Position numbers and translations under genes: made by a program
Part shown: positions 17,400 through 26,262 of the stretch, piece by piece
Position numbering within the stretch: the first letter of the stretch is position 1
Layout: every line of letters starts with the position of its first letter
Notes under the pieces: generated by a model
The model's input: the letters and a program-made list of their open reading frames with translations, nothing else
Told to the model about the DNA's origin: nothing
Database searches by the model: none
NCBI RefSeq assembly: GCF_024055895.1
Contig: NZ_JAMXLE010000001.1
Location: forward strand, 1,054,001 to 1,118,000
Reading direction: 5' to 3'
Length of the DNA stretch: 64,000 nucleotides
Origin: Rhizobium sp. L1K21
GTDB taxonomy: Bacteria; Pseudomonadota; Alphaproteobacteria; Rhizobiales; Rhizobiaceae

Positions 17400-18721
17400 G
17401 CTATGAATTGATCGCGATCTTCATGTTCTCCTCCATGATGATTTCCATGCTGACCGGGCAACGGGTTGTTGCCGCTATCGGCGTGGTGGGCGTCGTGGCT
17501 GCTGCGCTGCTTTGGGGGCCGGGTGGCATGGAACTCGGCTTTTCGGCAGGCATGAAACTGATGAAATGGTACGCGCTCGTGACGCTGCCACTGTTCATCT
17601 ACATGGGTTACCTGCTTTCGGAATCCGGTCTGGCCGAAGATCTCTACAAGATGTTCCATGTCTGGCTTGGCGGGCTGCCTGGCGGTCTGGCTGTCGGCAC
17701 GCTCGGCCTGATGGTGGTGATTTCGGCGATGAACGGCCTTTCGGTAGCCGGTATGGCGATTGGCGCGACGATTGCGCTGCCGGAACTGCTGCGTCGCGGC
17801 TATGACAAGGTGATGGTTTCGGGTGTCGTTCAGGCGGGATCATCGCTCGGCATTCTGGTGCCGCCGAGCGTCGTGCTGGTGCTTTACGGCATGATTGCCC
17901 GCCAGCCGGTCGGCAAACTGTGGCTTGCCGGCGTCTTTCCGGGCCTGCTCCTGGCGGCACTCTTCATCATTTACGTCATGGTTCGCTGCAAGCTTGATCC
18001 GTCGCTGGCGCCCGCACTTTCGAAGGAAGAGCGCGAGATGCCGCTCAGCGAGAAGCTGAAGCTTTTGCGGGCGGGTATTCTGCCGTTCCTCATTTTCTTC
18101 CTCATGATGGGGCTTTTCGTGATGGGCGTGACCAGCCTTGTGGAAAGCTCCGCCATCGGTGCTTTGTCGGCGCTTCTGGCTGTCTGGTACAAGGGCCGGC
18201 TGACAAAGGAAGTCTGGAACCGCACGCTGGAGCAGACGCTTGGAATTTCGGCGATGTTCATGTGGATCATCATGGCAGCGCTCTGCTTCGGTGCCGTGTT
18301 TGACGGACTGGGCGCGGTGAAGACGATCCAGTGGCTGTTTACCGAAGAGTGGGGCCTTGGCCCTTGGGAAATCCTCATTCTGATGCAGATTTCCTATATC
18401 ATCATGGGGACGTTCCTCGATGATACGGCGATGCTGGTGATTGTCGCGCCGCTCTATATTCCGCTGGTGCGCGCGCTCGGCTTTGATCTCGTCTGGTATG
18501 GCGTGCTCTACACGATCACCTGCCAGATCGCCTATATGACGCCGCCATTCGGCTACAATCTCTTTTTGATGCGGGCTATGGCGCCGCCGGAAATCGGGCT
18601 GAACGACATCTACAAGTCCATTGTCCCGTTCGTCATCATCATGATTATCGGCTTGCTGATCGTGACGGCCTTTCCGCAGATTGCGCTGTGGCTGCCAAAC
18701 CAGGTTTCGGTGCGGGGATAG
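17396..18721 (+). CDS. TRAP transporter large permease (DctM type)
   Basis: The 441-residue polytopic protein is the transport subunit of the TRAP system. Recognisable stretches include GLSVAGMAIGATIALPELLR, AGSSLGILVPPSVVLVLYG, FLDDTAMLVIVAPLYIPL and TPPFGYNLFLMRAM, which belong to the DctM ion and substrate pathway. The length is usual for the family (about 430). Translation is coupled to dctQ by a four-base overlap. Confidence 0.93.
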   Translation: MSYELIAIFMFSSMMISMLTGQRVVAAIGVVGVVAAALLWGPGGMELGFSAGMKLMKWYALVTLPLFIYMGYLLSESGLAEDLYKMFHVWLGGLPGGLAVGTLGLMVVISAMNGLSVAGMAIGATIALPELLRRGYDKVMVSGVVQAGSSLGILVPPSVVLVLYGMIARQPVGKLWLAGVFPGLLLAALFIIYVMVRCKLDPSLAPALSKEEREMPLSEKLKLLRAGILPFLIFFLMMGLFVMGVTSLVESSAIGALSALLAVWYKGRLTKEVWNRTLEQTLGISAMFMWIIMAALCFGAVFDGLGAVKTIQWLFTEEWGLGPWEILILMQISYIIMGTFLDDTAMLVIVAPLYIPLVRALGFDLVWYGVLYTITCQIAYMTPPFGYNLFLMRAMAPPEIGLNDIYKSIVPFVIIMIIGLLIVTAFPQIALWLPNQVSVRG

Positions 18722-18835
18722 AGATTTCGCGAGGTCTCCGTGAGAAGAGGCCCGATGATAAGACTGGAGAAAACAGCCGGTTGGTTTGAAACGCCGCTGG
18801 CAAAACTGAAAATCAAACTGAAAGAGGGAAACGAC

Positions 18836-19882
18836 ATGACCAATAGACGTGATTTCTTGAAGAAAGCCGGTGTTGCGGTTGCCGCCGCAGGTCCGGCAAC
18901 GCTTGCAGCGCCCTATGTCAAAGCACAGGCGCCGATCAAATGGCGCTTGCAGACCTATGCGGGTGCAGCGCTCGCCGAAGAGGTGGTGAAGCCCTGCGTT
19001 GACAAGTTCAACAAGATCGCCGACGGCGAGATGGAAATCGAACTTTATACCGCAGACCAGCTGGTGCCGACGGGCGAGCTTTTCCGCGCCATGCAGCAGG
19101 GCACGATCGATGCCGTGCAATCCGACGACGATTCCATGAACTCGCCGGTCGATATCAAGGTGTTCGGCGGCTATTTCCCGTTCGCTTCCAAATTCTCGCT
19201 CGATGTGCCGACGCTTTTCTACAAATACGGTCTGGCAGACATCTGGGATGAGGCTTATTCGGAAGTCGGCGTGAAGTGGCTTTCTGCGGGCGCGTGGGAC
19301 CCTTGCAACTTTTCCACCAACAAGCCGATCAAGTCGCTGGAAGACCTGAAGGGTCTGCGTGTCTTCACGTTCCCAACGGCCGGTCAGTTCCTGGAGCAGT
19401 TCGGGGTGATCCCGGTGACGGTGCCTTACGAAGATACGCCGGTTGCCATGCAGACGGGCGAAATCGACGCGGTTGCCTGGTCGGGCATTACAGAAGTTCA
19501 CACGGTGGGTTGGGAAGATACGGTAAAATACTTCCTCACCAACAATATTTCCGGCGGCTGGTGCGGTTCGTTCTTTGCCAATATGGATCGCTGGAACGAG
19601 CTGCCTGAGAAGCTGCAGACGCTGTGGCGAGTTTGCATGGACTCCTCGCATTATCATCGCCTGCACTGGTATTGGGGCGGTGAGGCTGCCTTGCGCGCAG
19701 GCGAGTCGCCGCTGGAACTCACCACCATTCCGGCGGACGAGTGGAAGACGGTTGAAGACAAGGCGATGATCTTCTGGGACGAAATCGCTTCGACCAGCGA
19801 GCGCAACAAGAAGGTCGTGGACATTCTGAAGCAGTATCAGGCTGTGATGGCCAAGGCCGGCTCCCCCTATCGCGAGGGCTGA
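18836..19882 (+). CDS. TRAP transporter substrate-binding protein (DctP type), Tat signal
   Basis: The 348-residue protein begins with a twin-arginine signal peptide (TNRRDFLKKAG, cleavage near KAQA-PI around residue 31) and continues as a DctP-fold receptor, with SPVDIKVFGGYFPFASKF, GLRVFTFPTAGQFLEQFG and EIDAVAWSGITEVHTVGWED. Many such receptors bind their ligand carboxylate with a central Arg. Tat export suggests it folds in the cytoplasm. Start ATG 18836 follows GAGGGAAACG. Its ligand probably feeds the ligase encoded next (GS-like). Confidence 0.9.
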   Translation: MTNRRDFLKKAGVAVAAAGPATLAAPYVKAQAPIKWRLQTYAGAALAEEVVKPCVDKFNKIADGEMEIELYTADQLVPTGELFRAMQQGTIDAVQSDDDSMNSPVDIKVFGGYFPFASKFSLDVPTLFYKYGLADIWDEAYSEVGVKWLSAGAWDPCNFSTNKPIKSLEDLKGLRVFTFPTAGQFLEQFGVIPVTVPYEDTPVAMQTGEIDAVAWSGITEVHTVGWEDTVKYFLTNNISGGWCGSFFANMDRWNELPEKLQTLWRVCMDSSHYHRLHWYWGGEAALRAGESPLELTTIPADEWKTVEDKAMIFWDEIASTSERNKKVVDILKQYQAVMAKAGSPYREG

Positions 19883-19965
19883 TCCTGATCTAATACGCTT
19901 TTGGCGGTCCGGAGAGATATCCGGGCCGTCGCTAATTCAGGGACGATAACATCTGGCAGGTAGAA

Positions 19966-21333
19966 ATGGCCGCGACATATACATTTGAAGAATTGAAGAA
20001 AGACGTGGCCGAGGGCCGGATCGATACGGTTTTGTCTGCGCAGGTTGATATGCAGGGGCGCTTGATGGGCAAGCGCTTTCACGCGCAGCACTTTGTCGAC
20101 AGCGCCTGGGAAGAAACCCATTGCTGCAACTATCTGCTGGCAACCGACCTGGAGATGGAAACCGTCTCCGGTTACAAGTCGACAAGCTGGGAGGCTGGCT
20201 ATGGCGACTATTCGGTGAAGCCCGACCTGTCGACGCTGAGACGCATTCCCTGGCTGGAAGGCACGGCCCTGGTGCTGTGCGATTTTTACGACCACCGCAC
20301 GCATGAAGAAGTGCCGTTTTCACCGCGCAGCATTTTGAAGAAGCAGATCAAGCGGCTGGAAGCCATGGGCATGAAAGCTTTCATGGCGACAGAGCTGGAA
20401 TGCTTCCTGTTTGAGGAAAGCTACGAGGCGGCCAGTGCCGCAGGCTACCGCGGGCTCAATCTGATCAGTGGTTATAACGAGGATTACCACATCTTCCAGA
20501 CGACCAAGGAAGAGGATGTGATGCGGGCGATCCGCAACGGACTTGTTGGCGCTGGCGTGCCGGTGGAAAACACCAAGGGTGAAGCCTTTGCCGGTCAGGA
20601 AGAAATCAATGTGAAATATGCCGAAGCGCTTCTGGCAGCCGACAATCACGCGATCAGCAAGAACGGGGCAAAGGAAATCGCCTGGCAGAAGGGCAGGGCG
20701 CTGACCTTCCTTGCCAAATGGGCCTATGATGCCGCGGGCAATTCATCGCATGTGCATCAATCGCTCTGGAGCCTTGACGGCAAGCCGCTGTTTTATGATC
20801 CCGCGCGTCCTGCCGGCATGTCGGAATTGATGGAGCATTATATTGCCGGGCTTCTGGCGCATGCCGAAGAGATCACCTATTTCCTGGCGCCCTATATCAA
20901 CTCCTATAAACGCTTCGTTGCGGGAACCTTCGCGCCAACCAAGATTGTCTGGTCGAAAGACAATCGCACCGCGGGCTTTCGTCTTTGCGGTGAGGGTGGC
21001 AAGGGTGTGCGCATCGAATGCCGCATTGGCGGAGCCGATCTGAACCCCTATCTTGCTTTCGCGGCGCTTCTAGCTGCGGGCATTGACGGCATTGAAAAGA
21101 AGATGGTGCTACAGCCGGAGAACACCGGCGATGCCTACGGTGCCACGGGTGTGCGGGAGGTACCCAAAACCCTGCGTGTAGCGATGGATGCATTGGATAA
21201 GTCTGCCATGCTGCGGTCCGCTTTTGGTGACGATGTGATCGACCATTACAAGCGTGCGGCGGAGTGGGAGCAGGAAGAATATGACCGGCGTGTCACCGAT
21301 TGGGAAGTGAAGCGCGGGTTCGAGCGGGCGTAG
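19966..21333 (+). CDS. Glutamine synthetase family protein (PuuA/GlnT-like gamma-glutamyl ligase)
   Basis: The 455-residue protein has the GS fold: metal-binding Glu in MATELECFLF, GQEEINVKY, the ATP/metal region GNSSHVHQSLW, KRFVAGTFAPTKIVW with a glutamate-site Arg in NRTAGFR, and IGGADLNPYLAFAALLAAG. It belongs to the GlnT/PuuA side of the family, which ligates glutamate to amines rather than only to ammonia. The adenylylation-loop sequence of GlnA is not evident. Placement after a TRAP importer and before ALDH and alcohol dehydrogenase suggests ATP-dependent gamma-glutamylation of an imported amine. The exact amine is unknown. Confidence 0.88.
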   Translation: MAATYTFEELKKDVAEGRIDTVLSAQVDMQGRLMGKRFHAQHFVDSAWEETHCCNYLLATDLEMETVSGYKSTSWEAGYGDYSVKPDLSTLRRIPWLEGTALVLCDFYDHRTHEEVPFSPRSILKKQIKRLEAMGMKAFMATELECFLFEESYEAASAAGYRGLNLISGYNEDYHIFQTTKEEDVMRAIRNGLVGAGVPVENTKGEAFAGQEEINVKYAEALLAADNHAISKNGAKEIAWQKGRALTFLAKWAYDAAGNSSHVHQSLWSLDGKPLFYDPARPAGMSELMEHYIAGLLAHAEEITYFLAPYINSYKRFVAGTFAPTKIVWSKDNRTAGFRLCGEGGKGVRIECRIGGADLNPYLAFAALLAAGIDGIEKKMVLQPENTGDAYGATGVREVPKTLRVAMDALDKSAMLRSAFGDDVIDHYKRAAEWEQEEYDRRVTDWEVKRGFERA

Positions 21334-21397
21334 CTGCCGATTTCTTGTTAATTTCGCAAAATTTTGCTAAAATCACAAATCTGCGAGGGAAGTGGTG

Positions 21398-21856
21398 ATG
21401 GACAGCGAGTGGTTCTATTGGCAACTGGGCCGTGAAGGGCGGTCGCTCAGCGGTTTGGCCAAGGCGCTCGGGCTCGATCCCAGTGCTGTTTCGCGCATGT
21501 TGCGGGGTGAGCGCAAAATGAGCGCTGACGAGCAGGATGGAATTGCAGACTATCTCGGCGTTTCCTTGAATGCGGTGGCCGCGCGCCGGCGCGGCGATGC
21601 GGCGGGTTTCGCGGAAAAAGGTCAGGAGAGTTTTGAAATGGATATGGAGGGCGCTGACGTTGCGATGGCAGGCCGAAAGCCGAAGTCTGACACTTCAAAG
21701 AGCGCTTCGAAAGCGGAGATCGGTTTTCTCGAAAGGATCGGCAACAAGATGGCCGGAACGGTGACGATTCCGGCTGGCGTGGATATCACCGCACCTGCCG
21801 ATCCTGACTGGGCCCGCGTCTATGACGAGGACTATGACTATCCGCTACATCTTTGA
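21398..21856 (+). CDS. XRE-type helix-turn-helix protein, probable antitoxin
   Basis: The 152-residue protein has an N-terminal Cro/CI-type helix-turn-helix (SLSGLAKALGLDPSAVSRML, about residues 16-35) and a low-complexity linker. The C-terminal tail is acidic (DWARVYDEDYDYPL) and may wrap the toxin. GAGGGAAG lies seven bases before ATG 21398; two GTG codons precede it. The gene overlaps the PIN-domain gene by 23 bases, which together with the small size points to a type II toxin-antitoxin pair. It interrupts an otherwise coherent catabolic operon. Confidence 0.75.
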   Translation: MDSEWFYWQLGREGRSLSGLAKALGLDPSAVSRMLRGERKMSADEQDGIADYLGVSLNAVAARRRGDAAGFAEKGQESFEMDMEGADVAMAGRKPKSDTSKSASKAEIGFLERIGNKMAGTVTIPAGVDITAPADPDWARVYDEDYDYPLHL

Positions 21857-22244
21857 CACCTGTTGCCTTTTGTTTCTCTCTCAGCCCGGTATTTCGATTG
21901 AGCCTGACGCTCGGCAGGCGCTTAAGGTGGCAGGTGGTGGGTTTCACGTTTCCGCCATCAGCGCATGGGAGATCGGATTGCTCGTCGCCAAGGGACGATT
22001 GAATCTGACCCGGCCGCCGCTTGAGTGGTTTAATATGTTTGTGGAGGATCGGAGTATGAATGTGCTGGAGGTGACGCCCTCGATACTTGTTGGGTCGTCC
22101 TTCCTGCCTGAGCCGCTGCACGGAGATCCCGCCGACCGTATCATCATCGCGACCGCGCGCGAATACGATTTGAAAATTATAACACGCGACAAAGCCATTC
22201 TGGCCTATGGCGCGGCAGGTCACGTCAAGACGCTGGCCTGTTAA
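21834..22244 (+). CDS. PIN-domain ribonuclease, VapC-like toxin
   Basis: The 136-residue protein shows the PIN acidic residues: Asp8 in YIFDTCC, Glu46 in SAWEIG, and Asp98/Asp101 in HGDPADRIIIATA, then Asp119 in ITRDKAIL. This matches VapC-type RNases of the Sll0205-like subgroup. ATG 21834 or ATG 21822 could start it; both lie inside the preceding helix-turn-helix gene. The pair would be autoregulated through the upstream protein. It ends 13 bases before the ALDH start. Confidence 0.82.
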   Translation: MTIRYIFDTCCLLFLSQPGISIEPDARQALKVAGGGFHVSAISAWEIGLLVAKGRLNLTRPPLEWFNMFVEDRSMNVLEVTPSILVGSSFLPEPLHGDPADRIIIATAREYDLKIITRDKAILAYGAAGHVKTLAC

Positions 22245-22257
22245 CTTGGAGAACCAC

Positions 22258-23640
22258 ATGACTATGATCAGATGCATTTCGCCGGTTGACGGCTCGGTTT
22301 ATGCCGAGCGTCCGGCTTTGAGTTATGACGATGCCGCCACCGCTGTTGGGCGCGCGCGAAAGGCGCAGAAGGCATGGGCGGCGCGCCCGCTGGAAGAGCG
22401 TATTCAGCTGGTTTTGAAAGGCGTTGCGCGCCTGAATGAGATGGCCGATGTGGTCGTTGAGGAACTGGCCTGGCAGATGGGCCGTCCGGTGAAATATGGT
22501 GGCGAGTTCAAGGGCTTTAATGAGCGCTCGAACTATGTTTCAACCATCGCTGCTGACGCCTTGGCACCCATCATGGTGGAGAGCTCGGACAGTTTCGAAC
22601 GCTATATTAAACGCGAGCCGCTGGGCGTGGTGTTTGTGATTGCGCCTTGGAACTATCCTTACATGACGGCGATCAACACGATTGCGCCGGCGTTGATGGC
22701 GGGCAACACGGTTGTGCTGAAGCATGCCAGCCAGACATTGCTGGTGGGTGAGCGCCTGGTGCAGGCTTTCAACGAAGCGGGCGTGCCGGAAGACGTGTTC
22801 ATGAATGTGGTTCTGGATCACGATACGACCTCGGCGCTTCTCGGCAATGGCATGTTCAATTTCGTCAACTTCACCGGCTCTGTCGCTGGTGGGCGTGCCA
22901 TTGAGCGTGCTGCTGCGGGCTCGTTTACTGGCATTGGCCTTGAACTCGGCGGCAAGGACCCCGGTTATGTGATGGAAGATGCCGATCTGGATGCGGCGGT
23001 CGATACGCTGATGGATGGTGCGACTTTCAATTCGGGCCAGTGCTGCTGCGGTATCGAGCGCATATATGTGAACGAAAATCTCTATGACGAGTTTGTCGAA
23101 AAGTCGGTGGCCTGGGTTTCCAATTACAAGCTCGGCAACCCGCTCGACCCGCAGACCTCGCTTGGCCCAATGGCCAATAAACGGTTTGCCGATACGGTGC
23201 GCGCACAGGTTTCGGATGCTATCTCCAAGGGTGCCAAGGCACTGATTGATCCGAAGCTCTTTCCCGAGGATGATGGCGGTGCCTATATCGCGCCGCAGAT
23301 CCTTGTCGATGTCGACCATTCGATGGAGTTCATGCGCGAGGAGACCTTTGGTCCAGCCGTTGGCATCATGAAAGTGAAGAATGACGAAGAGGCGCTGGCG
23401 CTCATGAATGATTGCCAGTACGGCCTGACCGTTTCACTGTGGACTGGCGATGCGGAACGCGCCGCACGGCTGGGCGATCAGCTGGAAACCGGCACGGTGT
23501 TCATGAACCGGGCGGACTATGTCGACCCCGGCCTTTGCTGGACCGGCTGCAAGGATACGGGCCGTGGCGGTTCGCTTTCTATCATCGGCTTCCATAACCT
23601 CACCAGACCCAAATCATTCCACCTGAAAAAGGCACTTTAA
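22258..23640 (+). CDS. NAD(P)-dependent aldehyde dehydrogenase
   Basis: The 460-residue ALDH-superfamily enzyme oxidises an aldehyde to a carboxylate. Visible elements are the cofactor region PWNYPYMTAINTIAPALMAG, the general-base Glu in LELGGKDPG, the nucleophilic Cys within FNSGQCCCG and the EETFGPAVGI motif. Start ATG 22258 has GGAG (22248-22251) upstream. The next gene begins one base after its stop. With the GS-like ligase and the alcohol dehydrogenase it fits the second oxidation of a gamma-glutamylated amino alcohol. Confidence 0.9.
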   Translation: MTMIRCISPVDGSVYAERPALSYDDAATAVGRARKAQKAWAARPLEERIQLVLKGVARLNEMADVVVEELAWQMGRPVKYGGEFKGFNERSNYVSTIAADALAPIMVESSDSFERYIKREPLGVVFVIAPWNYPYMTAINTIAPALMAGNTVVLKHASQTLLVGERLVQAFNEAGVPEDVFMNVVLDHDTTSALLGNGMFNFVNFTGSVAGGRAIERAAAGSFTGIGLELGGKDPGYVMEDADLDAAVDTLMDGATFNSGQCCCGIERIYVNENLYDEFVEKSVAWVSNYKLGNPLDPQTSLGPMANKRFADTVRAQVSDAISKGAKALIDPKLFPEDDGGAYIAPQILVDVDHSMEFMREETFGPAVGIMKVKNDEEALALMNDCQYGLTVSLWTGDAERAARLGDQLETGTVFMNRADYVDPGLCWTGCKDTGRGGSLSIIGFHNLTRPKSFHLKKAL

Positions 23641-23641
23641 G

Positions 23642-24787
23642 ATGTCAATCACTGCAAACTGGAGCTATCCGACCGCGATCAAAATGGGCGCGGGGCGGAT
23701 TGGCGAACTCGCCGAGCACTGCAAAGCCGTCGGCATGAAAAAGCCGATCCTGATTACCGACCGTGGTCTTGCCTCGATGGAGATCACGAAGAAGGCGCTC
23801 GACATTCTCGAAGCGGGCGGGCTTGGCCGGGCGATTTTCGCCGATGTCGATCCCAACCCCAATGAGAAGAACCTCGAAGCCGGGGTGAAGGCGTTCAAGG
23901 ATGGGGGTCATGATGGCGTGGTCGCATTTGGCGGCGGTTCGGGGCTCGATCTTGGCAAATGCGTTGCCTTCATGGCGGGGCAGACACGGCCTGTCTGGGA
24001 TTTCGAAGATGTCGGCGATTGGTGGACGCGCGCCTCTGTTGAAGGAATTGCGCCGATTATCGCTGTTCCGACCACAGCGGGTACGGGCTCGGAAGTGGGG
24101 CGCGCGTCCGTCATCACCAATTCGGTGACCGAGACCAAGAAGATCATCTTCCATCCGAAGTTCTTGCCCGCAGTCACGATCTGCGATCCGGAGCTGACTG
24201 TCGGCATGCCCAAGCACATCACGGCGGGCACCGGCATGGATGCTTTTGCGCATTGCCTGGAGGCCTATTCGTCACCTTTCTACCACCCGATGAGCCAGGG
24301 CATTGCGCTCGAAGGCATGCGGCTGGTGAAGGAATATCTGCCGCGCGCATATGCCGACGGTTCGGATATCGAAGCCCGCACGCATATGATGTCGGCTGCT
24401 GCGATGGGGGCGGTTGCTTTTCAGAAGGGGCTCGGTGCCATCCATTCGCTGTCGCATCCAGTCGGCGCGATCTACCACACGCATCACGGCACCACGAATG
24501 CTGTTGTGATGCCGCCGGTGTTGCGCTTCAACCGGCCTGCGGTTGAGGAGAGGCTTGCCGCTGCTGCAGCTTACCTTGGAATTTCCGGCGGTTTTGACGG
24601 GTTCTACGACTTTGTTCTGGAACTGCGTTCGACCCTTGGCATTCCCGACAAGCTGGCCGAGTTGGGTGTGAAGACTGACCGGATCGACGAGATGTCGAAA
24701 ATGGCCGTTGCCGACCCATCAACCGGCGGCAATCCTGTGGAACTGACTGTAGAGGCAGCCAAAGAACTCTTTGAGCAGTGCATCTAA
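23642..24787 (+). CDS. Iron-containing alcohol dehydrogenase
   Basis: The 381-residue group III alcohol dehydrogenase has the nucleotide site GGGSGLDLGK, TTAGTGSEVG, and the metal ligands in TGMDAFAHCLEAY and IHSLSHPVGAIYHTHHG. These enzymes interconvert alcohols and aldehydes with NAD(P). It closes the plus-strand cluster and is followed by a clear terminator. Supplying the aldehyde for the adjacent ALDH is the simplest reading. Confidence 0.92.
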   Translation: MSITANWSYPTAIKMGAGRIGELAEHCKAVGMKKPILITDRGLASMEITKKALDILEAGGLGRAIFADVDPNPNEKNLEAGVKAFKDGGHDGVVAFGGGSGLDLGKCVAFMAGQTRPVWDFEDVGDWWTRASVEGIAPIIAVPTTAGTGSEVGRASVITNSVTETKKIIFHPKFLPAVTICDPELTVGMPKHITAGTGMDAFAHCLEAYSSPFYHPMSQGIALEGMRLVKEYLPRAYADGSDIEARTHMMSAAAMGAVAFQKGLGAIHSLSHPVGAIYHTHHGTTNAVVMPPVLRFNRPAVEERLAAAAAYLGISGGFDGFYDFVLELRSTLGIPDKLAELGVKTDRIDEMSKMAVADPSTGGNPVELTVEAAKELFEQCI

Positions 24788-24815
24788 ACGTCCGCAGAGA
24801 TGTGATTACGGAAAG

Positions 24816-24842
24816 GCGCGGGAATTTTTCCGCGCTTTTTTT
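24816..24842 (+). terminator. Rho-independent terminator after the catabolic cluster
   Basis: GCGCGG (24816-24821) pairs with CCGCGC (24830-24835) and is followed by a run of seven T residues. Confidence 0.75.
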
Positions 24843-24870
24843 ACTTTTCGGCCTCAAGTATGCCCGGCGC

Positions 24871-24886
24871 TTAACGCATAGTTAAC
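24871..24886. promoter_or_regulatory. CtrA box upstream of the first ParA-like gene
   Basis: TTAACGCATAGTTAAC is an exact match to the CtrA consensus TTAA-N7-TTAAC, the binding site of the master cell-cycle regulator of alphaproteobacteria. It lies about 150 bases before the chosen start of the ParA-like gene. Confidence 0.7.
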
Positions 24887-25034
24887 CATAAGTTGCAAGT
24901 CTCCCAAACGCGCGATGTCGCTTTGCGCATGGGAGGGGCGAATGATTTTCTCGCCTTGTGGAAACGGTTTCTTCGGCTTCACCCCAAAAAATCATTTCCT
25001 CAAGGCGCTGCCTGTTTCAGAAGAGATTTGCCCC

Positions 25035-25850
25035 ATGCCCGTTCTCGCATTTGCCAATTCCGTATCCGGTTCCGGAAAGACAACTTCGGCCTTGCTCGCC
25101 GCTTTCGAATTTGTCCATCGCGGCTATACCGTCGCCGTTTTGGATGCTGATCCCCGGAACACAGCTGGACAATGGGCGGCGACAGCCGGGGCCAAAGCCA
25201 AGCTGACGGTGATTTCAGATGTCACGGCATTGAATGTCGGAACGCTTGTTGCGCAAATGGCGGATCGTTTCGATATGATCATCATCGATCTGCCGAGCGA
25301 TCTTTCGCCGGTCGTGAGTGCTGCCATCCTGTGCGCCAATCATGTGGTGGTGCCGGTGAAAAGCAGCGGGGCAAATGCGGCGGCGCGCGAGCCGGTTCTT
25401 GAGCTTATCAGCCGCCTGGAATGCGACCTTGGAGCAAAGATTTCGCATTCGGTCGTCTTCACATCGACACAAGGGGCAGGTCGCCCGCAGGCTCTGGACG
25501 CACCGAGCAGGCGGCTCAATGCTCAGGGTGTCCACGTACTCAAGCAAACCATTTCGAAATGCTCAGTCTTCCGCGCGATCCTGGAAGGCGGGGAGCCGAT
25601 CGCAATATTCGACCCTGTCGCGCTTTTCGTTCACAAGGCCGAACGGGAAATGATGCGTGCCTATTCGTTGGAGCTCATGTGGCGTATGCCGACGCTGCGC
25701 CGCAGCGCTCAAGCCGTTCCGGTTGTTCCCGCTCGGGTCGATGAAAAGGTTGAGGCTGTTGCAGCCAGCCCGGTTGAGGCACGCCTGGTTGGCGCAAATC
25801 GCCTGCTTGAATATGCCCGCACGCGTGTTGCGGCTGCCTTCGCAGCTTAG
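25035..25850 (+). CDS. ParA/VirC1-like ATPase with an altered Walker A motif
   Basis: The 271-residue P-loop ATPase aligns over its first 40 residues with the paralogue at 26263 (FANSVSGSGKTTSALLA; VAVLDADPRNTAGQW). In ParA/MinD ATPases the deviant Walker A carries an early 'signature' lysine (KGGxGKT); here that position reads SVSGSGKT, so the lysine is Val. Later segments (DMIIIDLPSDLS; HVVVPVKSSG) are intact. The Ala-rich C-terminus extends about 30 residues beyond the paralogue. Start 25035 matches the paralogue; an in-frame ATG at 24942 with GGGAGGGG would add 31 residues. Probably involved in positioning or segregation; the cargo is unknown. Confidence 0.8.
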   Translation: MPVLAFANSVSGSGKTTSALLAAFEFVHRGYTVAVLDADPRNTAGQWAATAGAKAKLTVISDVTALNVGTLVAQMADRFDMIIIDLPSDLSPVVSAAILCANHVVVPVKSSGANAAAREPVLELISRLECDLGAKISHSVVFTSTQGAGRPQALDAPSRRLNAQGVHVLKQTISKCSVFRAILEGGEPIAIFDPVALFVHKAEREMMRAYSLELMWRMPTLRRSAQAVPVVPARVDEKVEAVAASPVEARLVGANRLLEYARTRVAAAFAA

Positions 25851-26110
25851 AAACAGGTTCCCACGACCTGCGGCAGCTGATGGGATGCTTCAAATGCAGC
25901 TATTAATTCTCATCGAAAACATCTTGTAGGCGATATGTGTTGCGCCGGTCATGGCGGCATCTTGAATGATTGTGCCATCTTGTGCGCATATCCTTTCCAG
26001 CAAGCCTTTCAGCCCATTTTCGCTGGATGGCGTGCTATGATTTGCCTCGATAATTCAGAGCTTTGGCGGTTCTTCCTTCGGTTCCAGCTCACTATCGCCT
26101 TCGATTGCAC
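25851..26110. other. Long leader region between the two ParA-like genes, no gene seen
   Basis: Together with the CtrA box and leader that follow (to 26262) this is about 410 bases without a supported gene. After the box, TGCGCAATGGGGAG (26151-26164) resembles TGCGCATGGGAGGGG (24924-24938) after the first box, suggesting that control region and gene were duplicated together. Confidence 0.45.
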
Positions 26111-26126
26111 TTAAGCCTTCGTTAAC
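26111..26126. promoter_or_regulatory. CtrA box upstream of the second ParA-like gene
   Basis: TTAAGCCTTCGTTAAC matches TTAA-N7-TTAAC exactly and lies 137 bases before the gene start, almost the same distance as the box before the first paralogue. Both boxes continue with CAT. Confidence 0.7.
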
Positions 26127-26262
26127 CATGTTTGTTCCAGATTTAAATCAATGCGCAATGGGGAGCGCAGGGGATGGGCAGATGCGAAAGAGCCCCGGAA
26201 GTAATCCGCGTCCCAATCAAGTTTTGGCGCCGACCGGCGGCGGTGGCGCGTTGGAGCAATGA

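Noticed and set aside
17840-19666. 608-codon open frame antisense to the TRAP dctM/dctP genes
   Set aside because: Composition is His/Arg/Gln-rich as expected for the complement of GC-rich genes; no motifs, and both TRAP genes opposite are unambiguous.
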